Shown here: positions 13,271 to 53,610 of the stretch, piece by piece
Layout of the letters: each line of letters begins with the position of its first letter
Numbering within the stretch: position 1 is the first letter of the stretch
DNA from: Hemibagrus wyckioides
Lineage: Eukaryota; Chordata; Actinopteri; Siluriformes; Bagridae
Reading direction: 5' to 3'
Length of the DNA stretch: 64,000 nucleotides
NCBI RefSeq assembly: GCF_019097595.1
Contig: NC_080722.1
Location: 23,847,130-23,911,129, forward strand
The notes under the pieces: generated by a model
Told to the model about the DNA's origin: nothing
Databases searched by the model: none
What the model saw: the letters and a program-made list of their open reading frames with translations, nothing else
Position numbers and translations under genes: made by a program

Positions 13271-14734
13271 TTTACCCTAAAATAAACAAATAAAGGAATA
13301 AATAAATGTATCCCTTCCATGCCACGTTTTATTGTCAGTTTTATATCTCAGCGAGTTGCCAGAGCTATGATTTTTAAGATTTATTATGTATTCATGAACA
13401 ACACAATCAGTTCATGTTTACATTAAAAGTTAAGTAGCAGCTGTAAACAGTTGTTCCATTTTAAAATAGGTTTATTTGTTTATTAGTGGAGCGTCTGTCG
13501 TACCAAGCACACTGCGGTACAAATAATATTATTGTATTTAATTGTGTATTTAACCCTGGTCATCCATCACCTGAGCAAAGAAGAAAGGATAATACACTTA
13601 GACAGACAGAGACACACATACACACACGTTGTAGTTGTTTCACTATCGACGTTGGGTTGCTCTCAGACGAGTGGCTTTAGGTGTTTGGCTCTCTTGTGTT
13701 GACATAAAGCTGATTGCGCAAGACTCCATCATTAGTTTGGTTGTTCAGGAGTTGTACATACATTCATACTTTTTTCCCCCACAAACTCCTTCAATACAGG
13801 ATTCATGGTGCTTGCTCTGGCCTCATGGGAAAACTTTTTTCCATCATCCTGCCATGGGCTAAGAGGCCCTGAGCTAAATCAAGCCTTTCATAACTCAAAT
13901 AAGCACAAAAAAGCTTTTGTTGCCTAGTAATTCATGCATTCAGACAGTTCCTAGAGGTTTCCTGGGATTCCTCAATTTTGGATCACCCTCTTAATGAGGG
14001 ATAGCACAATTCACACGATTATGTAACTCATTTACATCACAGCTGCCATGCGGGTCTTTACCTGCTTTTAGCCGGATTTAGCTCGACTTAACTCTCCTTT
14101 GAAAACCGTGAGCCAAGACAAATACTGAGTCACAGATTATTAGAGGATGTTGTAGGAAATCTTAAGAGCTTTAATAATAACAAATGCATCATGTTCTGTA
14201 TAAGAGCATCGTTTTTTCCTGTCTTGTAAATACTCTTTATAATCTGCTTAATAATTGTCTAGACTCGTTTTGAAGGGGTGGTGTGATGATGAGTAAGAAT
14301 ATGTATTCATTTAATGTTATGCAATCCTGATACATATAATGAAGAGAAAATAATTTTGAGTTTTTCCAATGAAAACCAAGACTTTCTCAGTGCTACGACA
14401 TGGTTTGAGAGAGAGCGTTCAATTCCAGCAATTTGTCATTTCACTGAAAGTCTCAGCAGCTTGAAGCTATCATGGTCTGATGCTAATCATTAGTTGGTAA
14501 CTGGAAAAGTTTAGCCACATGTCTGCTTTTAATAAAGAACACGTATAGTGTTAGGATATATTTTTCTCCCCAATTTATTCATCTGTCAATTTCTCATTAC
14601 TAGCCAGTTATTCCTATCAAACCACTAACCAAACACATGTTTTCTCTGATTCTGCATCATAGGGCAGTTTAAAACTCTCAGTGGAAATCATACATTAGAT
14701 CACAAATGCTGGGTTGTTGTTGCTGTGATTGACA

Positions 14735-14784
14735 GGAGAGAGAGAGAGAGACAGAGAGAGAGACAGAGAGAGAGAGACAGAGAG
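14735..14784. repeat. GA-rich microsatellite
   Basis: (GA)n with regular GACA interruptions. Confidence 0.9.
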
Positions 14785-15007
14785 CATCTCATCCCTCTCA
14801 CTCAGTGTGCTGTTCATACTGCTCAGGTTTGCTGAGGTCCAAATCTGAGAGGGATTGTTTCCAGTGCTCCTGCAGCATTGGTCTGGTTTCAGACTCATTG
14901 ATTCCAACGAACCTGCGTATCTTACATCATCACAAATGCACATGGTGAACACAATTATATCGACTCCCACCATATTTTTAAATTACTATTAATATTTTTA
15001 TTTTGGT

Positions 15008-15235
15008 AGCCTCCTGGTGGTCCAGTGGCAGGAGCCCACGCTCTCATTGCCATGACGCGGGGTTGATTCCTGGTCAGAGCACTAACCCAGCCACTGAAGA
15101 GTTAACTCTCTCTCCCAAGCCCAGCTAAAATTGGAGGGCTGCATCAGGAAGAGAATCCGGCATAAAACCTGTGCCAAATTAAAAATATGCAGACCAAATG
15201 ATCAACCCCGAACAGGGAGCAGCCTAAAAATAATT
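15008..15235 (+). mobile_element. tRNA-derived SINE
   Basis: The head has a box A-like 'TGGTCCAGTGGCAGGAG' and a box B-like 'GGTTGATTCC'. The body runs through 'GGAGGGCTGCATCAGGAAG' and 'GCATAAAACCTGTGCCAAAT' to a tail 'CCCCGAACAGGGAGCAGCC'. I know this body and tail from otophysan SINEs (Mermaid-like); the name is from memory. It is not a functional tRNA gene, since the cloverleaf is not preserved. Confidence 0.75.
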
Positions 15236-16028
15236 TTTATTTGGGTGCTATTATTATGCACAGTAGGGCTGTCTCTTCTTTGTCCCACAACTTTCCCCTG
15301 CCTCTCATGCTACAGGTGTGTTGAAGAGTCTAATGATGCCATTTGCTAAAACACGTGCACAGGTTACTTTATGTCCAGACCCAAGTACGGGTTCACATTC
15401 ATGAGAATCACAACACAGTTCACAGTTCGGTACCACGCTGCACTTCCTGTTTCACCAGCGTGAAAGCCGCCTCAGGCAGCACAGCCAGTTTTGCTCTCAT
15501 GGACGGATGTTCCTGCCATCGTTGATTCAATCTCTTAATGATTCTTTTGCGCCACTCAGGAAACATAATATATGTTTCCTGTTTTCTTTAACAGCTTTTG
15601 TCGCAGCATTGCCATGTATTTTTTTATTGACGTCTTTTGTGTTAAATATTATGTATCCCTTTATTAGCGAAACACAATTTAGTTTAACTTTGATCTGATG
15701 TGTTTACTTTGGACTTCAAGGTTTTTTAAATCCATGAAGCACATTTTCTGCATTTGGATCCTAATATTTGTAGCAGATGTGCATGATGATGAGATGCTGA
15801 TCTGGATGTTGATAAGTTTTTTTTAGCAGCCCTATGGATGAATATATTTCTTGTATTACAACACTGCATGTTCCCGGAATAGCTGAATACTGGATGCCAC
15901 ATTCAGAGAAAAAATACCATGGGCACAGGGAGAACTACAAAGTGAGAAACCTGAGCTCAGGATAGACTCATGGAGGCTGGAGCTGTGAAGCTGTGGTGTA
16001 ACACTACATTTGTTCTTTTCTTCCTCAG

Positions 16029-41151
<25,123 letters not shown>

Positions 41152-41154
<3 letters not shown>

Positions 41155-41700
41155 ACATCCGTGACCAAGCCTGTTGGCGGAACTAGATTAGACTACCTCA
41201 TCCAGCACATGCCTGCTGTACTCTTACTCATTCTACTGAGGAAAGAAGACTTTACACACACAGATCAAAGCCATTTGCTGCTGGCGGAAGAGTCGCGTGT
41301 CAGCAGTACTTCCTGTTCAGACAGATACAGGGTCTCGGACACTGTCCCAGATTATACTAGCAGTCTTCCCACACTGTTGGTCTGCAACCCAAGGAAAATG
41401 TACTCTTAGGTCCAGATGCGAAATCCACACTGTGTTCTTCAATACTAAAACACGTGACCATGTATACAGACATTGCTGCAGTGTGTTCATACACCAGATC
41501 ACGCTTTAATAGACACTAAAATGAACTTCCACTACTGCCATGCAAAACTGTGCTGCTGTGAGGGATGCTGTTGTGGCTACCGTTTCTGTGGTGAGCTCAG
41601 TGACGTGAGAGTAACACGTAAATTTCTGATAGCTCACCAGTGGCTCATTAGTGACTCAGGCCTGGCCATGTCCTTTGCACTTTTCTAAAATAAACCGCCT
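41152..41700 (+). other. wnk4: wnk4 last exon: TAA stop then 3' UTR
   Basis: A strong pyrimidine tract and CAG at 41110-41151 precede TAA (41152-41154), so the spliced stop codon is the first triplet of the last exon. The first AATAAA is at 41689-41694. Further AATAAA signals at 42842, 42851 and 42871 allow a longer 3' UTR. Confidence 0.75.
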
Positions 41701-41758
41701 GTAGATGCAGCTGTCAGACCTGCTGAACAGGCATGTGATTCCTCTGGCTGTGTCTATA

Positions 41759-41765
<7 letters not shown>

Positions 41766-41795
<30 letters not shown>

Positions 41796-41799
41796 TAGT

Positions 41800-41851
<52 letters not shown>
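41766..41851. repeat. (TG)n(TA)n(GA)n compound microsatellite
   Basis: Short TG run, about 12 TA units and about 23 GA units. It lies just past the first wnk4 poly(A) signal, so only a long 3' UTR form would contain it. Confidence 0.93.
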
Positions 41852-41855
<4 letters not shown>

Positions 41856-42841
41856 ATGGTAGATGTCTTGTGAATGTTTCCTGACTTTGTGCTGTAGTAA
41901 ATGTGACATTTCACAACAGTCCTGATCAAAGAAACCCAGTTTAACATGACATTGCTATAACTGCTGCCTGATATACTGTATACTTTAAAATGTAAATGTG
42001 TATTTTAGTTTCTGGGGTATATTTCTCCTCTATACATGTCTGTATTTTACCTTTTACATTGTTAATGTGAATCAAAACTGGATCCGATTGTTGTACAGTT
42101 ACAGAATAGAATCATGCATTATACAAGTATTCGACTACATCATTACTTAAAGATATGTTCAAGCAGTGCAGCTCAGAATCGACTCTTCTTGTGTACATAA
42201 AAAAAATGGATATACCTTTATTTCCGGCCATACGATCAATGATTATAAAAGGTATATATAGAGGCTACTAATTGACCAAAATGCACACAGCACTTCAGCA
42301 GAGCAGCCGTTCCGATCAAAATCACAGACAATGCAGCCCAAGAATAAGGTTGAATAGCTATTTATCTTTCCGGTATTGTTTTAGCTCCTTTTGCTTTGAT
42401 GCACTTTGGTTTGAAGATCATTCTTGATTACTTGGGGAAATTAAAGCCAGATCTTACCTTGTCAAATTTCATGAATAAATATTCTGTAATCTGTATTCTT
42501 TACCTAAATGCTGACTTCAAACATTTGAAAAGGATAAAAAAAAAAACCTTATATATGTTAATGTTTAAATTGATAGAAAGTTAAGTTGTTTACATTCATA
42601 TTCCTACATTAATAAAATTGTTGTTAATTCATCGCAAACTGTGAAATAGCACATGTTGCCTTTAAATAAGCAGTGAATTAAAAAGAAGAAGAAAAAACAT
42701 GTGAAAAGAAATGTATTCAGAATGTGATGCTTGTTTGCAAAGCTGCTATACTGCCATGCATTGTCATTTCTTTTTCCTTTTTTTTTTATACCCAAGATGA
42801 TTTTAAATATATTTCATTCCAAAAAAGATATGTATTTGTAC

Positions 42842-42923
42842 AATAAAACAAATAAAAATATATATAAATGAATAAAATGTCAGTGTGCATTTTGTAGGAT
42901 ATGGCAAATATCTGACATTTATT
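42842..42923. terminator. Clustered poly(A) signals between converging genes
   Basis: + strand AATAAA at 42842-42847, 42851-42856 and 42871-42876 could serve wnk4. The - strand AATAAA (TTTATT on +) at 42918-42923 could serve coa3. Motif matches only; usage is inferred. Confidence 0.4.
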
Positions 42924-43534
42924 TAGATTGCAAAACTTTTACAGCCTTATATTATTGATCATTTAATCACTTCATCATTTCATCATATTGATCATTTCTC
43001 CTGTTATATAGCCAAAAGTCTGTGCAGTGCTGAGCTCGTGTTGCAGAGATTGCTCACTATCCATGGAGAATAAGGTTTAGTGATGCCCTCTTGTGGTACA
43101 ATGATTCAATTCCTCACGTTATTGACTAACTTTCCTTCAGGACATCGCTTTTCTTTAAATCTTCATGAATGAAGCAACTGAAAAGCATCTGGAAGTCTTG
43201 AAGAATCCATTGCTGCGTCTCAAACGACTCCATACTGGAGTCGGTAGCCAAGGAATAGTAGACAAATCATTTACACAACTGGTTTAGATTTCCTTATAAT
43301 AGTACACTGTTACACACTGGATGCGACATCTAAATATTACACCTGGAAGAAAATCTCCAGAAATATGTGATGGACTGCATGAACACAACAGTATGGAATT
43401 ATTATTATCATTCCCTTATTCTCTCATGTAGTTCACTTTTAGATGAGGCAGGGAGCCATTAGCCAATGGGGCAAAAACACGGCTGTCTTTTGTTGGTGCA
43501 CGGCACAGTGCAAATCATCGTTTGGCATCGGATT

Positions 43535-47473
<3,939 letters not shown>

Positions 47474-47859
47474 GCTTTCACTAGCTCTTGTGCCTGTGTG
47501 TTTAAGCAATCAAAGACGCGTTACATATGCGCAGCCGGGCTCGCCAATCAAAAGCTGCGCTTCAAAAACGCAAAAGGATTTCAAAATACTACGTCGCTTT
47601 TGGATAATATTAATTAACATTATTGCAGCATTAACAGTGCACACAAATTATTAGCACAGTATAATTATGTTTTAAATATATATATATTTTATTTTTATTT
47701 AGTACATATACACGCATATGTATTATTTTCACGCTGAAAACCGGAAAGATCCGGTTGAAACGGTTTTTTTTTTGTAAAGAAAAAGTTCGCCCCCTAGTGT
47801 GTTGTTGAGGAACTTGGAGGAATTTGAGAATAATTGGAGAAAATCTCGATCCTGCAATT
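47474..47859. promoter_or_regulatory. Shared divergent promoter interval of coa3 and cntd1
   Basis: Only 386 bp separate the coa3 start codon (- strand) from the cntd1 start codon (+ strand). A CCAAT box lies at 47544-47548, in CTCGCCAATCA. No TATA box stands out in a convincing place. Promoter activity is inferred from gene arrangement. Confidence 0.6.
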
Positions 47860-48058
47860 ATGAACAACCCTAAACTTAAACCCATACTGCTCAAAAGATC
47901 CACATCGTCTTCACTGAACCTTCAGGAAAACCTCAAATTTGGTGAAGCTCCTTTTGAGCTTTTGTCCGATTTCCTTTGCAGCCTTAACAACCAGAACAAG
48001 TCGAACTTGGAGAATGTTTCAAGTTTATGTGGGAAGTTTAAAGACAGAAGACTAGTTG
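47860..48058 (+). CDS. cntd1: cntd1 exon 1
   Basis: Encodes MNNPKLKPILLKRSTSSSLN through CGKFKDRRLV plus one base. The end parallels human GRFREPQIV. Donor G|GTGGGT. Confidence 0.9.
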
Positions 48059-48443
48059 GTGGGTCAAGTTTACCTCACTTGGCATATTTTTATCTACTCT
48101 ATATCAAATTTTCTTTTAAAGTCCAACTTTTATTGCTGAGTTTTCTTACAGAGACTCAGCAAACATCGCTAAACACATGCAAAACCTCACAATGTTTTGC
48201 CTTCACTATAGTGTTACAATTAGGGTTGCAAAATTCCAGGAATTTTCAAGGCTGCAAACTTTCCATGGGAATTAACGAGAATATATTGGAATTAACGGGA
48301 ATATTAATGGGAATAAACTGGGAATTTGCAAAATTGCAGGTTAGCCTATAACAGGGAACTTAAATGTGATTGAAAATAAAAATATCTTGCTGCATAATCT
48401 TGGTTAAAACAACCAGATTGAATGCAATTTCAGTTGAATTTTA

Positions 48444-48491
<48 letters not shown>

Positions 48492-51400
48492 TCAACATTT
48501 AGGCTTTTGTGTTATTCAGTGAAAGAATTAATTGAAGTTCTACTTACAGTTAAATCCAAGTCAAAAATCTCATTTATGCATTAGTTTTCTTCTTTTCTTT
48601 CTAGCTTATGACCAAACAAAATGTTTATATTTATGTTTGTATGTACAGTTTATATAAATTTCCCAAAATTTCTAAATCACTTTAATTTGGAATATTTCCA
48701 AAATCCCCGAGACGAAGTTCCCATGGAAATTTTCACTGTCCAAATCTAAATATCTAAAAATCTATTATTATTAAAATTTTTTCTTTAATTTATTTTACAG
48801 AACATGCATTCCTTATTTGTGAGGAATTTCAACTTGACCCTTTAGTGGCTTATCATGCCATTGAAATACTAGAGAGGCAAGTCACAGGACAGACTTAAGT
48901 TTATATTTCTCATCATCTAAAAAAACGTATTAACAATCTTAAATATCTTACCTCAGATTTATGCTGAAGCACATTGGGAATTTATTATCCCAGCAGAAGA
49001 GTGAGGTGTGTGACGGCAGTGTGTGTGAAGCCAAAGGAACCAACTATGAAGAGCTGGTCTTTCAGAATCTGAGGGAAAAATTCCGTCTCTTCATTATTTC
49101 GAGTGTGCAAATCGCCAGCAAAGTGACCCTACATACCAGTGTAAGAGTATAAAGTATAATAAGTTGGACATGATCAGTTCTACCTACTTGTTGGTATGTT
49201 TTTTTTTGTGAGATTGTATGTCGAAATTTAGGTGATCGGCAACAGTTCTGCACTGAGATACCTTCATTTGGTTGGTATTGACTGTCCCAAAGAGAAAATA
49301 TTACAATCAGAGCTTCTCATCTTGAAAACTTTGGACTTCAGGGTCAACGTACCAAATCCTCTGTCATACGCAGAGACTCTCCTTGAAGTTCTTGGTAAAG
49401 TTGTTCATAGCTGTTAAGTAAGCTGGACTTCATTTTTAGTGTGATCTCACCGTGCTGAGATCAACTAGTCGTACCGTTGCTACGGTATATCGAATGACCT
49501 TGTGTGTTTTCTGTAGGCCACAACGATCCAACTACACCCGTTGTACACCTGCATCACCTGTGCAGGTATGTTCTACAGTTTGTTTACCTGCAGAGGGAGT
49601 CAATCTATAGCTCATTACTTATGGCTGTAACCGGACGTCTCAGCCCCTCTCCAAATCAATGGTAACTATAGCACTGTATTTTTAAACAAATAAATGCTGA
49701 TGTATTTCCCAGTTGAGTTTTACTTTCATCAGTATGTTGCAGTAATGCAACACTGAAATGCAATCTCTCTCCAATCACAGCCGTAGGTTATAATCAGAGA
49801 AGGCATGAATGGCATGACTCTTTTTCCTTTTTCTGTGTCTCTACTACGTTCCTTGACTGTTGAGCTCTTAATCATCATCATCATCCTTATGCAGAATTGC
49901 TATTGTGATAAAATTATGACTAAAAATACAGGTCACAGCTGGACCCAGGAGTTATTTTACATCTACATTTCCCACACAACAAATAAACCCTTGTAGCCGT
50001 TGTTTTTCTGTTCAGAATATCTAAGAGCATGGTCTGATCACTGCAGTGAATTGTTTTGTCCGTGTGTAACAGGGCAAAGTTTGTGTCCGTGACAGAAGAC
50101 TGCATGCTGTTAGGGGTGGGAGTGATTGCCGTGGCTGCTTTCATCTACCAAACATCTGCATGGGAGAAGGTAAGTCCTGCCACCTTTGACCAGACCAGTG
50201 CTCGCTGTTTTCTCTCTGAAATTAGGTACAACAACATATTCTTCTACCAAATGTCTCAGGTTGCTCATGTTCTCATTGCTGCTTGATAAAATATATATAT
50301 AAAAAAAATACTCGTGCAGGCTCTCGTGGTTCCTCATGGTAGAAAGGATGGAACAAACTGATGTCACCTTTGTTTATGTTCCTAAATTTGTCACAAGTTT
50401 GTACATTTTCAGCAAGGTAAAATAAGGGCGTGGCACATCATTTTTACATCAGGTTATAACATCATATTTTTTTTGGTTGTTACACTGGGTTTTGAAAACA
50501 GATCAAGAATATGAAGATGTGTTTAAAACATTGTAGAAACAAGTGGATTATAAAAATTAAATCATCTTGTGATTTCCAGAACACACACACACACACGTAC
50601 ATAACCCTCTTTACACTTTATTTAAGGCAGTATCTTGAAATGCAGCCACTTAGAGACCCCCAGGCAATCCATATTTCTGCTCTGTCCCAGTTTCTAGCGT
50701 ATATTCTGTTTGTTACTGATGGATTGATTCAGGTTTGTTGGAAATGGGAATAAGGGAAAGATGTAAATATGAACCATTTGGGGCAGGAATTTGTGCCAAA
50801 TATCAGGTACCAGTTGTATGTTAAGGATTTGGTTGAAATATAGACCTGTGTAATGATACATGGAGTTTCACTGTTTTCTAAGATTCTTTTGTGCCAGGCA
50901 TGCAAAAAAAAAATTGACAAGAATTAAAACCAAATGTTTAAGATAAGATAAATTGTCCAGTCTGCTCATTCTCCTGGTGTGATAGGTTTGTCAGCTTTTT
51001 ATTCTAATATTTATTCTAATACTAGTATATTTATTCTAGTATTTCCTGCATTTTTATTACTTTTATTAAGAATTGTTTGTGAGTGTAATTTCTTTGGCCT
51101 CTGGATATTTTCCTTTGCTTTTGAGCTACAAGCCCTTTTGACCTTCCCACTACATGAACAGTTGATTAGCAGTTCACTAGCAAAGCCTCAACGATTGTCG
51201 TTTGTGATTTGACCTATTATTTGGGGGCAAGGAATTTAAAAGAAGGAGGGAAAGAAAACTATAACATGGCTAAAACGAAAGGCTGTCAACAAAACAAGGC
51301 AGTCATTTAACTCTGGTGCTCATGACTGGTATGAAATGCTGCTCAACTGGTTGGGGTGAAGACATCTGTGTGAACATGACATATTCACATGATATGTATG

Positions 51401-53388
51401 CAGTCACAATAGCATTCCTCTTTAAAGTGCTCTTAGAGTATGTACAGTCGAGTCCGTATGTATTTGGACAGCGATCCAATTTGCGTAAGTTCGCCTCTGT
51501 ACACAACCACAATGGATTTGAAATGAAGCTTTCATGAATAAAGTGTAGACTTTTTGCTTTAATTCAAATGGATTAAGAAAAAATATTGCATTTTGCAGTC
51601 ATTTAGGACTTAGAATAATTTTTCCATTTTCATAACTAACATAATTATAAACATAAGGATTATTTATCATTCTTGAAAGCAAATCCTTTGTCATCAATGA
51701 TATCTGGAACCCATGGACATCACTAAATGTTGCTGAGTTTCTTCCCTCCCTCCCTTCCTGCAGCTGCCTTCAGTTGCTGCATGTTTGTGAGTCTTTCTGC
51801 CTTCAGTTTTATCTTCAGTAAGTAAAAAAAAAATCATGCTCAATTTGGTTGAGGTCATTTAAGAAGATTTAATTTCTTTGCCTTAAGAACTATGTTTTGG
51901 GTCATTATCCATCTGAGCAAGTTATTCTTGGTTTCTGTCCAAAAGGATCTTGGTTCAGGACTGGGCAGGCTTATTTAGATGTTTTCTAGCAAAAACTCTT
52001 GAGTGTTACCAGTGTTTTGCATCTTGAGTTAAAGCCTGTGTATTTAAATGCTGCTCATGAAGGTGTCTTTAGATTGCTGCCTTGACAGTGTTATGCCTCC
52101 TCGAGAGTGTTCATGAAAGAATTCCGCAGTCCTCCAGTTTAATTTCAATTCAATTCAATTTATTTGTATAACGCTTTTAACAATGGACATTGTCTCAAAG
52201 CAGCTTTACAGAAGTAGAGAAACAGAAAAAGGAAAACATATATATATCCCTATTTTATCCCTAATGTTCAAGCCTGCGGCGACGGTGGTGAAGAAAAACT
52301 CCCTGTGATGTCATGAGTAAGAAATCTTTAGAGGAACCAGGCTCACCCATCCTCATTTGGGTGACACTGGACAATAAATAATGTAAATGTAACTAAATGA
52401 TGTCCTTTCTACAACAGCAACCAAGGGCTTATGGGGAACTATTAGGTCAGTGTAGTTTCTGAGTTCATTAGAACTCTAGAATTAATTAGAACCCAGAACA
52501 CTGGGAGCTTCCAGGCCTGTTGGTGTTGCTCAGCTCACCAGCACATTACTACTTTTTCAGAATGTGCAACCACGTAGTAAAAGTAAACTCCAAAAGTTTC
52601 TGCTAGTTGGTTTTATTTCTCAGCCTAATGTTGGCTGCCTTCACCGATTTGGACCATGCATTGACAGTTCCCATGAACAGATACCAAATGTAAATTCAAC
52701 ACTTGAAAGGAACTCCAGACTTTTTATCTCATTAAGCTGTCATGAAATAGTGTTGAAACAGGCTACACCTGGCCATGAAACTGCTTATCTGTCAAGTGTC
52801 CAATTACTGTGAAAGTGAGAAGAAGAACCTCACAAATATATTACATCACAGTGAAATTCCGTTCTTCACATATCCCTTCTTGTTAGGAAGCTGAAGTCAG
52901 AGCACAGGGTCAGCAGTGGACAGCACCCCTGGAGCAGACAGGGTCAAGGGCCTTGCGCAAGGGCCTTACAGTGGCAGATTGGTGGTGATGCGGCTTGAAC
53001 CCCTGACTTTCTGTTGATGCACATCTACCTCAATGGAAATGTAAAAAAATGTTTGAATGAGGATTAATACGATATTTAAATCTATTGAATTAAAGCTGAA
53101 CATTTAATTGATTGCTTCATTTCAACTCCACTGTGGTGGTGTATAGAGGCAAAAAAGGAAAATTGTGTCACTGTCCAGAAACATATGAACCAGACTATAG
53201 AGATAGGTGCACAGATTTTGATGCCTGATGTTTAATACTTCTGGCACTAAATTTATAATCCACAATGTGCATATGTATTTATATTCTAGGTAGTGGAGGA
53301 GCTCACGCTGATCACCGGCATCTCAGCAAAAAGCATCATGGACTTTGCTCACGTGACCCTCGTGCACATCACCAAGAACAACGTTTGA
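47860..53388 (+). CDS. cntd1: CNTD1, cyclin N-terminal domain-containing protein 1
   Basis: CNTD1 is a cyclin-like protein that, in mouse, is needed in meiosis to turn intermediates into crossovers and to limit their number. Seven exons (47860-48058, 48801-48876, 48957-49140, 49232-49394, 49517-49661, 50073-50169, 53290-53388) join in phase to give 320 residues (human: 330). Matching blocks are VAYHAIEILERFM, SVQIASKVTLH, SELLILKTLDFRVNVPNPLS then YAETLLEVLG (cyclin fold), and KFVSVTEDCMLLGVGVIA. The start ATG at 47860 is the first in frame. Intron 2 uses a GC donor. Poly(A) signal AATAAA at 53605-53610. Next to coa3, as in human. Confidence 0.95.
48059..48800 (+). other. cntd1: cntd1 intron 1
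   Basis: Mostly occupied by an hAT-like element (48226-48745) that itself contains a (TA)n run at 48450-48488. Confidence 0.8.
48226..48745 (+). mobile_element. Probable non-autonomous hAT-type element
   Basis: It begins TTAGGGTTGCAAAATTCC and is rich in GGGAATTAACG/GGAATAT motifs. The right part has the complementary TTCCCAAAATTTC and CCATGGAAATTTT. This resembles a teleost MITE family; the right boundary is uncertain and no target duplication was verified. Confidence 0.5.
48801..48876 (+). CDS. cntd1: cntd1 exon 2 with GC donor
   Basis: Encodes (E)HAFLICEEFQLDPLVAYH and AIEILER. The 3' splice donor is AG|GCAAGT, and exon 3 starts with A completing the Arg codon. The joined ILERFMLK matches human ILERFMVK. 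A GT donor four bases later (CAA|GTCACA) would shift the frame. Confidence 0.92.
48957..49140 (+). CDS. cntd1: cntd1 exon 3
   Basis: Encodes (R)FMLKHIGNLLSQQ through FRLFIISSVQIASKVTLHTS. The SSVQIASKVT block matches human SCVQLASKLS. Donor AGT|GTAAGA. Confidence 0.94.
49232..49394 (+). CDS. cntd1: cntd1 exon 4: cyclin core
   Basis: Encodes VIGNSSALRYLHLVGIDCPK through ETLLEVL plus one base. This is the best conserved part of the cyclin fold. Confidence 0.96.
49517..49661 (+). CDS. cntd1: cntd1 exon 5
   Basis: Encodes GHNDPTTPVVHLHHLCRYVL and continues through FVYLQRESIYSSLLMAV to SPSPNQ plus TG. Corresponds to human DLVYLLHEPIYESLLRAS. Acceptor TTCTGTAG, donor TG|GTAACT. Confidence 0.92.
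50073..50169 (+). CDS. cntd1: cntd1 exon 6
   Basis: Encodes (W)AKFVSVTEDCMLLGVGVI and AVAAFIYQTSAWEK, matching human KFTSVKEDFMLLAVGIIAAS. Donor AAG|GTAAGT. Confidence 0.95.
52145..52470 (-). repeat. LINE 3' end, reverse orientation
   Basis: 'CAATTCAATTTATTTGTATA' followed by CAAAGCAGCTTTACAG and, further on, CATCCTCATTTGGGTGACAC. This is the reverse complement of the LINE 3' region at 57200-57530 over about 300 bp. Confidence 0.85.
52840..53015 (+). repeat. SINE-like dispersed repeat, copy 3
   Basis: 'ACAGTGAAATTCCGTTCTTC', 'GTCAGAGCACAGGGTCAGC', 'AAGGGCCTTGCGCAAGGGCC', 'GGCTTGAACCCCTGAC'; same family as 44190-44405. Confidence 0.7.
53290..53388 (+). CDS. cntd1: cntd1 exon 7, C-terminus
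   Basis: Encodes VVEELTLITGISAKSIMDFA and HVTLVHITKNNV, then TGA. Equivalent to human VVGHLQSITGIALASIAEFSYA; the fish tail is shorter than the human one. Confidence 0.93.
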   Translation, partial: VVEELTLITGISAKSIMDFAHVTLVHITKNNV

Positions 53389-53604
53389 TCAGTAGAAGGA
53401 ATCTGAAGTAGACTACATCTTCAAAATGATAAAATGAATCATCTCAGTGTTCCAGCAATGTGTAAAAGGCACAAAGTATAAATATTGTTAGATAAAAATG
53501 TGAATATTTGTTAAACAGAGGTGATTTCATGTTTTTCCCTGTTCAGGTTTTTTTGGTGATTTATGATGTTTCACTGCATTGTCTTGATTTTCAATTACAT
53601 GCAG

Positions 53605-53610
53605 AATAAA
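53605..53610 (+). terminator. cntd1: cntd1 poly(A) signal AATAAA
   Basis: Canonical hexamer about 215 bp after the cntd1 stop codon, in GCAGAATAAACAGG. Confidence 0.6.

Larger units (their letters stand above)
1..16028 (+). other. wnk4: Non-coding stretch, probably the 3' part of wnk4 intron 1
   Basis: No exon of a known gene was recognised here. The first wnk4 exon in the window (16029) starts inside the kinase domain, after the position where the glycine-rich loop should be, so a 5' exon must lie further left. I searched this stretch in all frames for the missing N-lobe sequence and did not find it, so it is most likely intron. It holds several simple-sequence arrays, two minisatellites, an hAT element, a SINE and repeat fragments, listed separately. 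The remaining AT-rich sequence, for example 1170-3100, 5060-5880, 6160-7580, 9970-11250 and 11900-13190, shows nothing I can name. Confidence 0.6.
50170..53289 (+). other. cntd1: cntd1 intron 6 (3.1 kb)
   Basis: Contains a reverse-oriented LINE tail (52145-52470) and a SINE-like repeat (52840-53015). 50170-52140 shows only an AT run near 50290 and a CA run near 50582; nothing else was recognised. Confidence 0.85.

Noticed and set aside
15008..15090. tRNA gene with box A and box B (also at 61222-61290 and 37605-37680)
   Set aside because: Promoter boxes are followed by SINE bodies and no acceptor stem closes, so these are tRNA-derived SINEs.
1..16028. Searched for wnk4 exon 1 (glycine loop and catalytic Lys)
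   Set aside because: No frame carries the WNK N-lobe sequence, so the exon lies outside the window.
48877..48884. Alternative GT donor CAA|GTCACA for cntd1 exon 2
   Set aside because: It gives the wrong phase with exon 3 and loses the conserved ILERFM sequence.
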